Positions 17,216-26,257 of a stretch of 64,000 bases of DNA are shown in pieces; the stretch's first letter is position 1, and each line of letters begins with the position of its first letter. Source of the stretch: Rhizobium terrae (GTDB lineage: Bacteria; Pseudomonadota; Alphaproteobacteria; Rhizobiales; Rhizobiaceae); contig NZ_QJKM01000016.1 in NCBI RefSeq assembly GCF_003425685.1, positions 62,001-126,000 of the forward strand, written 5' to 3'. The notes beneath the pieces are model-generated. The model made no database searches. It was not told the DNA's origin and saw only the letters and a list, made by a program, of their open reading frames with translations. The position numbers and the translations under genes are program-made.

Positions 17216-17752
17216 TCAGGCGCGGACGGCGACCTTGCGACGGTCGTGGACCGGCTGGTACGCAAGCCGCGCATGGTAGCTGCAATAGGGGGACGAATCC
17301 GGGGACTCGCAGCCGCAGAAGTGGAAATCTTCCTTCAGCGGATCGCCGACCGGCCATTTGCAGGTGCGCTCGGTCAGCTCCGTCAGCGTCAGGCGGCGGG
17401 AGATCGGCACCACCACGTTGGAAGCCGGACGATATTCCACTTCCTGATAGGCTTCGACTTCGACCTCTTCCTTGACCATTGTCGCACCGACGGCGCGGGC
17501 GACGGTCCGGGTCGTTACCCGCGACGCATAGTTCGGGGCACGCGGCGCCGAGGTGGTCCGCTTGGCCGCCGCCGACCGGCCGGTCGCCACGGTGCCGCCG
17601 GCCTTTGCCCGGCCGGGCAGGCTAAGGCGATGCACCTTGCCAATCACAGCATTGCGGCTCACGCCTCCAAGTTGTGCAGCGATCTGGCTGGCGCTCAGGC
17701 CCTCCGACCACAATCGCTTGAGTTTTTCGACACGCTCGTCTGTCCAGTTCAT
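17216..17752 (-). CDS. gcrA: Cell cycle regulator GcrA
   Basis: A 178-residue protein. The N-terminal HTH M-N-W-T-D-E-R-V-E-K-L-K-R-L-W-S-E-G-L-S and the following G-G-V-S-R-N-A-V-I-G-K-V-H-R-L are the unmistakable GcrA start. GcrA binds sigma-70 RNA polymerase and GANTC-methylated promoters to control S-phase genes in alphaproteobacteria. The C-terminal half includes C-K-W-P-V-G-D-P and F-H-F-C-G, the conserved sigma-interacting region. It is transcribed alone and ends at a strong terminator. Confidence 0.96.
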   Translation of the reverse strand: MNWTDERVEKLKRLWSEGLSASQIAAQLGGVSRNAVIGKVHRLSLPGRAKAGGTVATGRSAAAKRTTSAPRAPNYASRVTTRTVARAVGATMVKEEVEVEAYQEVEYRPASNVVVPISRRLTLTELTERTCKWPVGDPLKEDFHFCGCESPDSSPYCSYHARLAYQPVHDRRKVAVRA

Positions 17753-18150
17753 GCCCGTTCTCCGCCTTTGAACGTTGCTGGCATGCAGAATCCTTCCACC
17801 TTTGCTGCGAATTCATTCCGCAGCACCCACTACATCTATGATTTAGGTGACTAGTTCCGCCGCATGCGTTCTAGTAATTGATCGTTAACCTAGTGTGAGG
17901 CTGACTCCGTGGCAAGAGTCGGAAGAATCTGCTGGAATCGATTTCGTGGTTTTCCCCAACTTGCTGTCCGGGAGAGTCATTTTTGTCACAGATGCGGGTG
18001 CTTGCCTGCTTCTCGGCCAAAATGCCGAGATTTGTTGACATTCCGGGCCTGAACCCCGATAGTGCCCCCGCCGCCCAGTGGGCGGCATTTTTGATTTTTT
18101 CGGGCCGGTTCTGCCGGCTTTCATGAGTTGCCTGAAGGAGTGATGTCGCC
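17753..18150. other. Intergenic region gcrA/argD with promoter and hairpins
   Basis: No gene is visible. A promoter-like pair TTGACA (18035-18040) and GATAGT (18058-18063) with a 17-bp spacer faces argD. Two hairpins flank it: arms TCTCGGC/GCCGAGA at 18011-18030 and arms GCCGCCC/GGGCGGC at 18070-18086, the latter followed by T-rich sequence. The second would form at the very 5' end of an argD transcript. It may be an attenuator or the end of an unannotated short transcript. Confidence 0.5.
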
Positions 18151-19347
18151 ATGGCTGAAACCGCGCTTTTCGACACTTTCGCCCGGGCTCCGCTGCGCTT
18201 CGAACGCGGTGAGGGCGTATGGCTCGTGACGGAAAGCGGCGAGCGATATCTCGATTTCGGTTCGGGCGTCGCCGTCAATTCGCTGGGCCACGCCCATCCT
18301 CATCTCGTCGAGGCGTTGAAGGCGCAGGCCGAGAAGGTCTGGCACACGTCGAACCTTTATGAAGTTCCGGGTCAGGAAAAGCTCTCCCGTCGCCTCGCCG
18401 ACAGTTCTTTCGCGGATAAGGTGTTCTTTACCAATTCCGGCGCCGAGGCGCTGGAATGCGCCATCAAGACGGCCCGGCGCTACCAGTATGTGAAGGGCCA
18501 TCCGGAGCGCTTCCACATCATCACCTTCGAAGGCGCCTTCCATGGCCGCACGCTTGCGACGATCGCTGCCGGCGGCCAGGCGAAATATCTCGAAGGTTTC
18601 GGTCCCAAGGTCGAAGGCTTCGACCAGGTGCCGTTCGGTGACCTGGAGGCGCTGAAGGCTGCGATCACCGAAAAGACGGCGGCGATCCTGATCGAGCCGA
18701 TCCAGGGCGAGGGCGGCATCCGACCGGTTCCGAAGGAATTTCTGCAGACGCTGCGCAAGCTCTGCGATGACGACGGCCTGCTCCTGATCTTTGACGAAGT
18801 CCAGTGCGGCATGGGCCGGACGGGCAAGCTCTTCGCTTATGAACTGGCGGGTGTCGCTCCGGACATCATGGCGCTCGCCAAGGGTATCGGTGGTGGCTAC
18901 CCGCTCGGCGCCTGCCTGGCGACGGCCGATGCTGCGTCCGGCATGACCGCCGGCACCCATGGCACGACCTATGGCGGCAACCCGCTCGGCATGGCCGTCG
19001 GCAACGCCGTCCTCGACGTCATGCTGGCCGATGGCTTCCTGGAAAACGTCCGGAATGTGTCGCTGATCTTCCGCCAAGGGCTGGCCAGCCTCAAGGACCG
19101 GTTTCCGAATATCATCGAGGAGATCCGGGGTGATGGCCTGCTGCTCGGCATCAAGGCCAAGATTCCCGCCGGCGATCTGGTCGCCGCCATGCGTGCGGAA
19201 CATATGCTGGGCGTTCCGGCGGGCGACAATGTCGTGCGCCTCCTGCCGCCGCTGACGGTCACCGTGGAGGAGGCGCGAGAAGGGCTCTCTCGCCTTGAGA
19301 AGGCGGCGGAAAAGCTCTCCGCTTCCGAATTGAAGAAATCGGCCTGA
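18151..19347 (+). CDS. argD: Acetylornithine transaminase
   Basis: A 398-residue class III PLP aminotransferase catalysing N-acetylglutamate semialdehyde to N-acetylornithine in arginine synthesis. It shows N-S-G-A-E-A-L-E-C-A-I-K-T-A-R near residue 100, the D-E-V-Q-C-G-M-G-R-T-G segment, and the PLP lysine in A-L-A-K-G-I-G-G-G-Y-P-L-G-A. A good Shine-Dalgarno (GAAGGAG) precedes 18151. argF follows after 53 bp, forming an arginine operon with hslO beyond. Confidence 0.95.
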   Translation: MAETALFDTFARAPLRFERGEGVWLVTESGERYLDFGSGVAVNSLGHAHPHLVEALKAQAEKVWHTSNLYEVPGQEKLSRRLADSSFADKVFFTNSGAEALECAIKTARRYQYVKGHPERFHIITFEGAFHGRTLATIAAGGQAKYLEGFGPKVEGFDQVPFGDLEALKAAITEKTAAILIEPIQGEGGIRPVPKEFLQTLRKLCDDDGLLLIFDEVQCGMGRTGKLFAYELAGVAPDIMALAKGIGGGYPLGACLATADAASGMTAGTHGTTYGGNPLGMAVGNAVLDVMLADGFLENVRNVSLIFRQGLASLKDRFPNIIEEIRGDGLLLGIKAKIPAGDLVAAMRAEHMLGVPAGDNVVRLLPPLTVTVEEAREGLSRLEKAAEKLSASELKKSA

Positions 19348-19400
19348 GGGGCAGGAAGAGGGCGCCATTGATGGTTCCCTCTTCTGTAGGGAACATCACG

Positions 19401-20318
19401 ATGGCATCTCCCAAGCATTTTCTCGATCTTTCTGCCGTTTCCGCGGCGGACCTGCGGACCATTCTCGACGACGCGAAAGTCCGCAAGCAAGCCACCAAGG
19501 CCGGCACGGCGGAAAAGCCGCTCGCCGGCAAGGTGCTGGCGATGATCTTCGAAAAACCATCCACCCGCACCCGCGTATCCTTCGATGTCGGCATGCGCCA
19601 GCTTGGTGGTGAAACGCTCTTCCTCTCCGGCACGGAAATGCAGCTCGGCCGCGCCGAGACGATCGGCGATACCGCCAAGGTTCTTTCGCGCTACGTCGAT
19701 GCGATCATGATCCGCACCACGGATCATGATCGCATGCTGGAACTCGCCGAACATGCAACCGTCCCGGTCATCAATGCCCTAACCGACGACACGCATCCCT
19801 GCCAGATCATGGCGGACATCATGACCTTCGAGGAGCATCGCGGTCCGGTCGCCGGCAAGACGATTGCCTGGACCGGTGACGGCAACAACGTGCTGCATTC
19901 CTTCGTGGAAGGGGCCGCCCGTTTCGGTTACCGCATGAACATGGCGGTGCCGATGGGCTCGGAACCCCACGACAAGTTCTTGAACTGGGCGCGCAACAAT
20001 GGCGGCGAAATCATGCTCTGCCATGATGCGGAGCGCGCGGTGGCCGGCGCCGATTGCGTCGTGACCGATACCTGGGTCTCCATGAACCAGGAGCATAAGG
20101 CGCGCGGTCACAACATTTTCCAGCCCTACCAGGTCAACGGAACGCTGATGAAGCGCGCCGACAAGGAGGCGCTGTTCATGCATTGCTTGCCCGCGCATCG
20201 CGGCGAGGAAGTCACCGACGAAGTGATCGACGGCCCGCAATCGGTCGTCTTCGATGAGGCGGAGAACCGGCTGCACGCCCAGAAATCCATTCTCGCCTGG
20301 TGCCTGGGCGCTCTCTGA
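19401..20318 (+). CDS. argF: Ornithine carbamoyltransferase
   Basis: A 305-residue enzyme making citrulline from ornithine and carbamoyl phosphate. The carbamoyl-phosphate site F-E-K-P-S-T-R-T-R-V-S-F, the D-D-T-H-P-C-Q motif and the catalytic H-C-L-P-A-H-R-G are all present. The start at 19401 (M-A-S-P-K-H) fits the family; 11 extra in-frame codons upstream are unlikely to be used. It follows argD on the same strand. Confidence 0.96.
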   Translation: MASPKHFLDLSAVSAADLRTILDDAKVRKQATKAGTAEKPLAGKVLAMIFEKPSTRTRVSFDVGMRQLGGETLFLSGTEMQLGRAETIGDTAKVLSRYVDAIMIRTTDHDRMLELAEHATVPVINALTDDTHPCQIMADIMTFEEHRGPVAGKTIAWTGDGNNVLHSFVEGAARFGYRMNMAVPMGSEPHDKFLNWARNNGGEIMLCHDAERAVAGADCVVTDTWVSMNQEHKARGHNIFQPYQVNGTLMKRADKEALFMHCLPAHRGEEVTDEVIDGPQSVVFDEAENRLHAQKSILAWCLGAL

Positions 20319-20500
20319 GCATCGCGCCCAAACCTTGAATTCCAGTAAGGCCGGGCCCATCTACCGGCTTTCAAACGCGCCGCATCTTCGGATGGAAGGC
20401 GCTTCAACGAACATCGTCGATGCTTTTCCACACGGCCCAGCGGTTCCGCTCGGGCCGTCGCATGTGTAAAAGTCTGAGCGTCGGCGCGAAGGAGTGGAAC

Positions 20501-21490
20501 ATGGCGGAAGCGACTGTGGAACTGAAGGAACTCGACTTTGCCGGAGACGATCGTGTCGTGCCCTTCCAGGTCGAGGGGCTCGATGTGCGCGGCCGGGCGG
20601 TCCAGCTCGGGCCGCTGCTCAATGCGATCCTCGGCCGTCATGATTATCCGGCCCCCGTGGCGCGGCTGCTCGCCGAAGCGATCGTGCTGACGGCGCTGCT
20701 CGGCACCTCGCTGAAATTCGATGGCAAGTTCACGGTGCAGACCAAGGGCGATGGCCCGGTCGACCTTCTGGTCGCGGATTTCTCGACGCCGGACGCTTTG
20801 CGCGCCTACGCCCGCTATGACGAGGAAGCGCTGGCTACCGCGGTCAAACAGGGCCGCACCGCGCCGCCTGACTTGCTTGGCGAGGGCGTGCTCGCTTTCA
20901 CCATCGATCAGGGCCGCGGCATGCAGCCTTACCAGGGCATCGTGCCGCTTGACGGTTCCTCGCTGGAAGAGATTGCCGGCGTCTATTTTCGCCAGTCGGA
21001 ACAGATTCCGACCAAGGTGCGCCTTGGCGTTGCCGAACTCTTCGATCGGGATGCGGAAGGCAGGCCGCGCCACAACTGGCGGGCGGGCGGGCTCGTCGCG
21101 CAGTTCCTGCCGCAGGCGCCGGAACGTATGCGCCAGCCGGACCTGCATGGCGGTGACGGCGACGAACGCGACACGGACCTTGCCGACGACGATGCATGGT
21201 CGGAAGCGCGCACGCTGGTGGAAACGATCGACACCGACGAGCTGACCGATCCCCAGGTGCCGATCGAGCGGCTGCTCTTCCGGCTCTTCCACGAGCGCGG
21301 CGTCCGCGTCTACGAACCTCAGACGGTGCACGACCGCTGCAGCTGTTCGCGCGAGAAGATCAAGAGCGTCCTGACCGGCTTCAGCGCCGAGGAAATAGAA
21401 GAAAGCCAGGAGGACGGCCAGATCGCCGTCACCTGCGAGTTCTGCTCGACGACCTACCGCTATGAAGCAGCCGAGTTCGCCGCGGCCTGA
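20501..21490 (+). CDS. hslO: Hsp33 redox-regulated chaperone
   Basis: A 329-residue protein. The C-terminal zinc/redox switch has C-S-C (D-R-C-S-C-S) and C-E-F-C (T-C-E-F-C-S), the C-X-C...C-X-X-C arrangement that activates Hsp33 under oxidative stress. The substrate-binding domain is N-terminal. The start at 20501 is supported by AAGGAG 12 bp upstream. Placement after argD-argF is conserved in rhizobia by general knowledge. Confidence 0.94.
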   Translation: MAEATVELKELDFAGDDRVVPFQVEGLDVRGRAVQLGPLLNAILGRHDYPAPVARLLAEAIVLTALLGTSLKFDGKFTVQTKGDGPVDLLVADFSTPDALRAYARYDEEALATAVKQGRTAPPDLLGEGVLAFTIDQGRGMQPYQGIVPLDGSSLEEIAGVYFRQSEQIPTKVRLGVAELFDRDAEGRPRHNWRAGGLVAQFLPQAPERMRQPDLHGGDGDERDTDLADDDAWSEARTLVETIDTDELTDPQVPIERLLFRLFHERGVRVYEPQTVHDRCSCSREKIKSVLTGFSAEEIEESQEDGQIAVTCEFCSTTYRYEAAEFAAA

Positions 21491-21633
21491 TTTTCAAAAG
21501 AGCGCAAGGCGCTTTGGGAGCTTGCGCCGAATGCCGTCAGCCGCCTTTGGGTTCGGATGGGTCTTCACGCCGATGCGGAGAAGCGGCTTGGACCGAACGC
21601 TTGGCAGCCGTCGCTTTGCCAGTCCCTGAGGGA

Positions 21634-22026
21634 TCAGTTGAGGACGCGCATCAGCCCTGGGCTGTCTAGCGAAAAGGCGGGGATCGTCACCTTGAACGTG
21701 TCGCCCTCGTCGGTCTGCATGTCGTAATGGCCGAACATCATGCCGGAAGGGGTGTCGAGGGGACAGCCGGAAGAGTATTCATAGCTGTCGCCCGGCTTGA
21801 GCCGCGGCTGCTCGCCGACGACGCCGGGGCCGTCGATCTCGTCCACGATGCCGTTCTGGTCGGTGATGTGCCAGTAGCGATGCACGAGCTTGATTGTCAG
21901 CATCGAGTGATTTTCGATGACGATGCGGTAGCCCCAGACATAACGGCTCTCTTCCGGATTGGATTGCTCCTCCAGGTAGTAAGGCTCGACGACGACCTCT
22001 ATGTCTCTTGTCCGGGCGCGATACAT
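21634..22026 (-). CDS. apaG: ApaG/CorD-like protein
   Basis: A 130-residue single-domain protein of immunoglobulin-like fold, with the signature Y-x-W-x-Y-R-I-x-I-E-N and R-x-W-x-I-T-D, then G-V-V-G-E-Q-P and Y-x-S-G-C-P-L-x-T-P-S-G-x-M-x-G-x-Y. Its biochemical role is not settled (a pyrophosphate-binding or hydrolase-associated role has been proposed). The start at 22026 gives the standard family length. A bulged inverted repeat (22083-22128) lies about 57 bp upstream. Confidence 0.93.
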   Translation of the reverse strand: MYRARTRDIEVVVEPYYLEEQSNPEESRYVWGYRIVIENHSMLTIKLVHRYWHITDQNGIVDEIDGPGVVGEQPRLKPGDSYEYSSGCPLDTPSGMMFGHYDMQTDEGDTFKVTIPAFSLDSPGLMRVLN

Positions 22027-22145
22027 GTGGCACCTCAACAAAAACGCTTCCAGGATTCGATATTGTACGCACATGCGGAAACGTCAAGAATTCTCACGGC
22101 TTGAACAACCGCGTGTGAGTGATTCTTGAAGTTAAGGATAACCGT

Positions 22146-22176
22146 GATGGTGAATCCTTCGGCAGGTTTCACCATC
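22146..22176 (-). terminator. Stem-loop downstream of metZ
   Basis: Perfect 9-bp arms GATGGTGAA and TTCACCATC around a 13-base loop lie 9 bp beyond the metZ stop. There is no T-run, so it may be a stabilising 3' hairpin rather than an intrinsic terminator. Confidence 0.4.
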
Positions 22177-22185
22177 GCGCAATGA

Positions 22186-23370
22186 TCAGGCACCGGTCTT
22201 GGAGAGCGCCTGCGCGAAATCCTCGATCAGGTCGTCGGTATCTTCGATCCCGGCGGAGAGGCGTACGGTACCGGGGGAGATGCCGAGTTCGGCGCGTGCC
22301 TCGTCGGTCAGGTTCTTGTGCGTCGTCGTCGCCGGATGGGTGATCAGGCTCTTGGCATCGCCGAGGTTGTTGGAGATGCGCACGATTTCGAGCGCGTTCT
22401 GCAGCTTGAAGGCTGCTTCCTTGCCGCCCTTGAGTTCGAAGCACACCAGCGTCGAGCCGCCGGTCATCTGCCTTGCGATGATATCGGCCTGCGGATGGTC
22501 CTTGCGACCGGGATAGATGACCCGCGCCACCTGGCTCTGGTCGGCCAGGAAGTCGGCGATCTTAGAGGCGTTTTCGGTCTGCTGCCTGACGCGCAGCGGC
22601 AGGGTTTCGATACCCTTTAGGAGCGTCCACGCATTGAACGGCGACATGGCCGGGCCGGTATGGCGGAAATAGTCGTGCAGGTTCTCGTCGATCCAGGCCT
22701 TGTCGGAAAGAACCACCCCGCCGAGGCAGCGGCCCTGGCCGTCGATATGCTTGGTGGCCGAATAGACGACGATATGGGCGCCGAGCTCCAGCGGCTTCTG
22801 GAAGAGCGGGGTGGCAAACACGTTGTCGACCACCACCCTGGCGCCGATCTGGTTGGCAAGCCTGGCGACGCCGGCGATGTCGACCACTTCGAGCGTCGGG
22901 TTGGTCGGGCTTTCCAGGAAGAAGACCTTGGTCTTGGGTGTGATCGCCTTTTCCCAGTTTTCGAGGAAGCGGCCGTCGACCAGCGTGCATTCGATGCCGT
23001 ATTTCGGGGCAAGCGTCTCCACCACCCAGCGGCAGGAGCCGAACAGCGCCCGGGCGGCGACGATATGGTCGCCGGCCTTCAGCTGGCAGAGGATCGCCGC
23101 GGTGACGGCCGCCATGCCGGACGCCGTGGCGCGGGCGTCTTCCGCGCCTTCCAGCATGCACATGCGCTTCTCGAACATGTCGTTGGTGGGGCTGCCGTAG
23201 CGCGCGTAAATGAAGCCGTCCGTCTCGCCCTTGAAGCGCGCTTCGGCGGCTTCCGACGTGTCGTAGACGAAGCCTTGGGTCAGGAAGATCGATTCCGAGG
23301 TTTCGCCATATTGCGAGCGCAGCGTGCCGCCGTGAACGAGCTGGGTTGCCGGGCGCCATTTGTTTGTCAT
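22186..23370 (-). CDS. metZ: O-succinylhomoserine sulfhydrylase
   Basis: A 394-residue Cys/Met-metabolism PLP enzyme that makes homocysteine from O-succinylhomoserine and sulfide. The family features are R-Y-G-S-P-T-N near residue 60, the PLP lysine in Y-S-A-T-K-H-I-D-G-Q-G-R, and the C-terminal S-I/A-G-I-E-D. The start at 23370 (M-T-N-K-W-R-P) is chosen because the longer open frame upstream crosses a riboswitch and terminator and belongs to no family. Control is visible: a SAM-II aptamer and an intrinsic terminator lie between promoter and gene, so excess S-adenosylmethionine should shut transcription off. Confidence 0.93.
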   Translation of the reverse strand: MTNKWRPATQLVHGGTLRSQYGETSESIFLTQGFVYDTSEAAEARFKGETDGFIYARYGSPTNDMFEKRMCMLEGAEDARATASGMAAVTAAILCQLKAGDHIVAARALFGSCRWVVETLAPKYGIECTLVDGRFLENWEKAITPKTKVFFLESPTNPTLEVVDIAGVARLANQIGARVVVDNVFATPLFQKPLELGAHIVVYSATKHIDGQGRCLGGVVLSDKAWIDENLHDYFRHTGPAMSPFNAWTLLKGIETLPLRVRQQTENASKIADFLADQSQVARVIYPGRKDHPQADIIARQMTGGSTLVCFELKGGKEAAFKLQNALEIVRISNNLGDAKSLITHPATTTHKNLTDEARAELGISPGTVRLSAGIEDTDDLIEDFAQALSKTGA

Positions 23371-23385
23371 GCTAGTCCCCATTCC

Positions 23386-23420
23386 AAAACAAAAAACCGG
23401 TCGCAAAAAGCAGACCGGTT
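23386..23420 (-). terminator. Riboswitch-controlled intrinsic terminator of metZ leader
   Basis: On the minus strand arms ACCGGTC (23419-23413) and GACCGGT (23402-23396) form a hairpin followed by a T-rich run. The 5' arm can also pair with GACCGG located at 23428-23433 directly beside the aptamer, giving an antiterminator. This is a two-state switch. Confidence 0.8.
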
Positions 23421-23429
23421 TCGCACCCG

Positions 23430-23490
23430 GTCCTTTTAGCCACTTGTTTAACGTGGCTGCAAGCCGACCGGCCAAATCACCACGGGATAA
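23430..23490 (-). promoter_or_regulatory. SAM-II riboswitch
   Basis: On the minus strand the leader contains the hallmark SAM-II core: CGTGGTGATTTGGCCGG, then GCTTGCAGCCACG, TTAAACAAGTGGCTAAA. The compact H-type pseudoknot of this class is recognisable by its stem-1 and the A-rich loop. SAM-II riboswitches are found in alphaproteobacteria before metA, metX or metZ-type genes and respond to S-adenosylmethionine. It lies about 60 bp upstream of metZ, with the terminator between. Confidence 0.92.
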
Positions 23491-23577
23491 GAGTGGCATA
23501 GCGCCGCGCCCCGCTTGCGTCAATGGCCCGCATTTGGTTTTGTCGCCTCCGGCAATGAATGAAGCCAAGGATAGAGC

Positions 23578-24672
23578 ATGACGGCTCGTGAGACGGGAAT
23601 TCTGGCGGACCGCGCGATCGCGGCACTTTTCGAAACGGGCCGGTTGATATCGGAGCGGACGCTTGATCGCGATCAGATCCAGCCCGCAAGCTTGGACCTG
23701 CGGCTGGGTGCGAAAGCCTTTCGCGTCCGCGCCAGCTTCATGCCCGGCCCGAACCATCTCGTCGCCGACAAGCTCGACCGGCTGAAGCTGCATGTAATAG
23801 ACCTGTCCGAAGGCGCCGTTCTGGAGACCGGCTGCGTCTATATCGTGCCGCTGATGGAGCGGCTCGACCTGCCGGCCGGCATGTCCGCATCCGCGAACCC
23901 GAAGAGCTCGACGGGCCGTCTGGACATCTTCACCCGCGTCATCACCGATTATGCGCAGGAATTCGACAAGATCCCGGCCGGATATTCGGGGCCGCTTTAT
24001 CTGGAAATCTCGCCGCGCACCTTCCCGATCGTCGTGCGCCGTGGTTCGCGGCTGTCGCAGATCCGGTTCCGCATCGGCAATGCACTGCTCGGCGAACCCG
24101 AACTGCAGAAACTGCACGACGCAGAGACCCTGGTGGCTGCCGCCAAGCCGAACGTTACCGGCGGCGGGATCGCGCTGTCGATCGATCTTGCCGGCGACAA
24201 GCAGGGCCTGATCGGTTATCGCGGCAAGCACCACACGGCCGTCGTCGATGTCGACAAGAAGGCGCAGCACGATATCTTCGATTTCTGGGAGCCGCTCTAC
24301 AGCCGCGGCCGCAGCGAACTGATCCTCGACCCCGATGAATTCTACATCCTCGTCTCGCGCGAAGCCGTGCACGTGCCGCCTCTATACGCGGCCGAGATGA
24401 CCCCTTTCGACCCGCTGGTCGGTGAATTCCGTGTCCATTACGCCGGCTTCTTCGACCCCGGCTTCGGCCATGAAGCCGCCGGCGGCCGCGGCAGCCGCGC
24501 GGTGCTTGAAGTCCGCAGCCACGAAGTGCCCTTCATCCTCGAAGACGGCCAGATCGTCGGTCGCCTCGTCTACGAACACATGCTGGAGCGTCCGGAAGGC
24601 CTCTACGGCACGGGCGTCGGCTCCAACTACCAGGCGCAAGGGCTGAAGCTCTCCAAGCATTTTCGGGTGTAA
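23578..24672 (+). CDS. dcd: 2'-Deoxycytidine 5'-triphosphate deaminase
   Basis: A 364-residue protein of the dCTP deaminase/dUTPase superfamily in its long alphaproteobacterial form, about twice the E. coli Dcd length because of a duplicated fold. I-Q-P-A-S-L-D-L-R-L-G and N-P-K-S-S-T-G-R-L-D match the first domain, and a second similar half ends with V-G-S-N-Y-Q-A-Q-G-L-K-L-S-K-H-F. It produces dUTP from dCTP for dTMP synthesis. Start is the ATG at 23578. It is divergent from metZ. Confidence 0.88.
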   Translation: MTARETGILADRAIAALFETGRLISERTLDRDQIQPASLDLRLGAKAFRVRASFMPGPNHLVADKLDRLKLHVIDLSEGAVLETGCVYIVPLMERLDLPAGMSASANPKSSTGRLDIFTRVITDYAQEFDKIPAGYSGPLYLEISPRTFPIVVRRGSRLSQIRFRIGNALLGEPELQKLHDAETLVAAAKPNVTGGGIALSIDLAGDKQGLIGYRGKHHTAVVDVDKKAQHDIFDFWEPLYSRGRSELILDPDEFYILVSREAVHVPPLYAAEMTPFDPLVGEFRVHYAGFFDPGFGHEAAGGRGSRAVLEVRSHEVPFILEDGQIVGRLVYEHMLERPEGLYGTGVGSNYQAQGLKLSKHFRV

Positions 24673-24823
24673 CTGTTCAATCTATCTTGTGCCGTGGGTA
24701 TGCGTAAAGCATTCCATCTGTTTGCGCACGGCCAAGCCAATGGCCGGAGCAGCAGCTTTTTGCGCGATTGCATTTTTTACGTACCAAAGATAGCCATAGT
24801 TGCATTCGTTTCGAAGGCTCAGC

Positions 24824-26257
24824 ATGATCATCCGTAAATATATTCAAATTTTTCTGTTCACTCTCGTTGCAAATCTAATTCTGCCAGTAGTTGGTAGTGC
24901 CGGTGCTACGGCTACGGCAGGCGATCGTGGGTTCGGGAACGAACCCATGGATTTTGCGCTGGTACAGAATGATGGCTGCCAGGAAACCTGTATCCAATGG
25001 ATATCCGCAGAAGGCGAGATAATGCCGGATACGCCTAAGGTTTTCAGGAGGTTTCTGAAAAGGCTGGGCGGCAGGAAACTTCCTGTTGTCTTCCAGTCTT
25101 ACGGCGGAGACGTCAAGGGAGCTCTTTCCATTGGACGCATCATCCGCAAGGAAGGCCTGGAAACGGCGGTTGGAAGGACGCGGTTGAAGGGTTGCCCGAT
25201 GGAGGAGCCTCGCTGCAGGGACAAGATAGTTCGAAACGGCTGGTCAACAGGCGAAGTTCGTGCTGGAGGCGCGTATTGTTTTTCAGCGTGCCCGTTTGCT
25301 TTTGCCGGAGGCCAAATTCGTGCCGCCGCTCAGAATGCCGCTATCGGTCTTCATCAAATATCAACAGTACATCGAACAGCCGAACGTTCGGCAAGGGGAA
25401 AGAAGGTTATTAATGAGACAAGATCAACCAAGATTCGGCCGGCTTTGAAGAAAGAGCTTTCTGAATATTTCACGCAAATGGGGGTCGGCGAGGATGTATT
25501 TTTCTATATGGATCTAGCTAGCCCGCAAGGCATGTATCGTGTTCCGACAGAACTGGCGCTCAAATTGGGCTTGGTTACAAAAGTATTCTCGTATCAGGAC
25601 GACCCAGGCTACGTCATTTGCCTATCAAGCGGTCAAAGAGATGCAGCCTGCGGCGGCGCAAAAGCTAAAGAAACGGACCTAAGGACCAGTATCAATGGTA
25701 ATCTTCCCAACAGCCACAAGGGAAAAGATGCCGGATTTGAAGACAGCAGAGCGAACGGATCGGATTCGCATGAAATTGGTGAGGACCCGTCGTGTGACAT
25801 GCTCAACCGAGCCTACATGCGTACCCGGAACACCGGCCGCTATTCGGCTTATCATTATGTGCTGGACCAGAATGGTGAGGAAGTTCTTGCCCTCCAACAG
25901 CGCTACATCGATCGGGCTCTGTACTCCAACTCTATGAATACCTCTTGGAAGATATGGCCTCGAGTTGTCCTTGGTACCGTTGAAAATGGAGCCCCTGTTT
26001 TCCGGCATTGCCTTCGGTTGCTTGACAAAGTTGTTAACGGCGTTGATGCCTATCATTTCAGCGCGGCGTGGACACGGGGCGCTCGTCGGGCCCACGCGGA
26101 AGTTTGGGTTGCGAAAGATACTTTGCGTACCTTGGTCGTTGAGTTGACCGACGGTGCGGCGAAGCAGACGCTTCCGTCTCGTAAGGTGTTTGAACGGTTT
26201 GATTTCAGCAGGGAGGTCGTGATCCCGACCTTGGATGCTTCGTCCGCTGCCCCTTGA
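24824..26257 (+). CDS. Secreted ClpP/SppA-fold putative serine protease
   Basis: A 477-residue protein with a signal peptide (residues about 1-26). Q-S-Y-G-G-D-V-K-G-A-L-S-I-G (91-104) and G-G-A-Y-C-F-S-A-C-P-F-A-F-A-G-G (148-163) are the oxyanion loop and nucleophile regions of the ClpP/crotonase fold, with S154 and H177 as candidate catalytic residues. Similar periplasmic proteins are grouped in COG3904. The C-terminal half (about 200-477) is unassigned and may be a recognition domain. The start ATG at 24824 is preferred over an upstream TTG because the signal peptide begins there. Codon use is more AT-rich than the core, consistent with acquisition. Substrate unknown. Confidence 0.65.
   Translation: MIIRKYIQIFLFTLVANLILPVVGSAGATATAGDRGFGNEPMDFALVQNDGCQETCIQWISAEGEIMPDTPKVFRRFLKRLGGRKLPVVFQSYGGDVKGALSIGRIIRKEGLETAVGRTRLKGCPMEEPRCRDKIVRNGWSTGEVRAGGAYCFSACPFAFAGGQIRAAAQNAAIGLHQISTVHRTAERSARGKKVINETRSTKIRPALKKELSEYFTQMGVGEDVFFYMDLASPQGMYRVPTELALKLGLVTKVFSYQDDPGYVICLSSGQRDAACGGAKAKETDLRTSINGNLPNSHKGKDAGFEDSRANGSDSHEIGEDPSCDMLNRAYMRTRNTGRYSAYHYVLDQNGEEVLALQQRYIDRALYSNSMNTSWKIWPRVVLGTVENGAPVFRHCLRLLDKVVNGVDAYHFSAAWTRGARRAHAEVWVAKDTLRTLVVELTDGAAKQTLPSRKVFERFDFSREVVIPTLDASSAAP

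Noticed and set aside
23371..24372. In-frame extension upstream of metZ
   Set aside because: It crosses the SAM-II riboswitch, the terminator and the divergent dcd gene; the family match begins at 23370.
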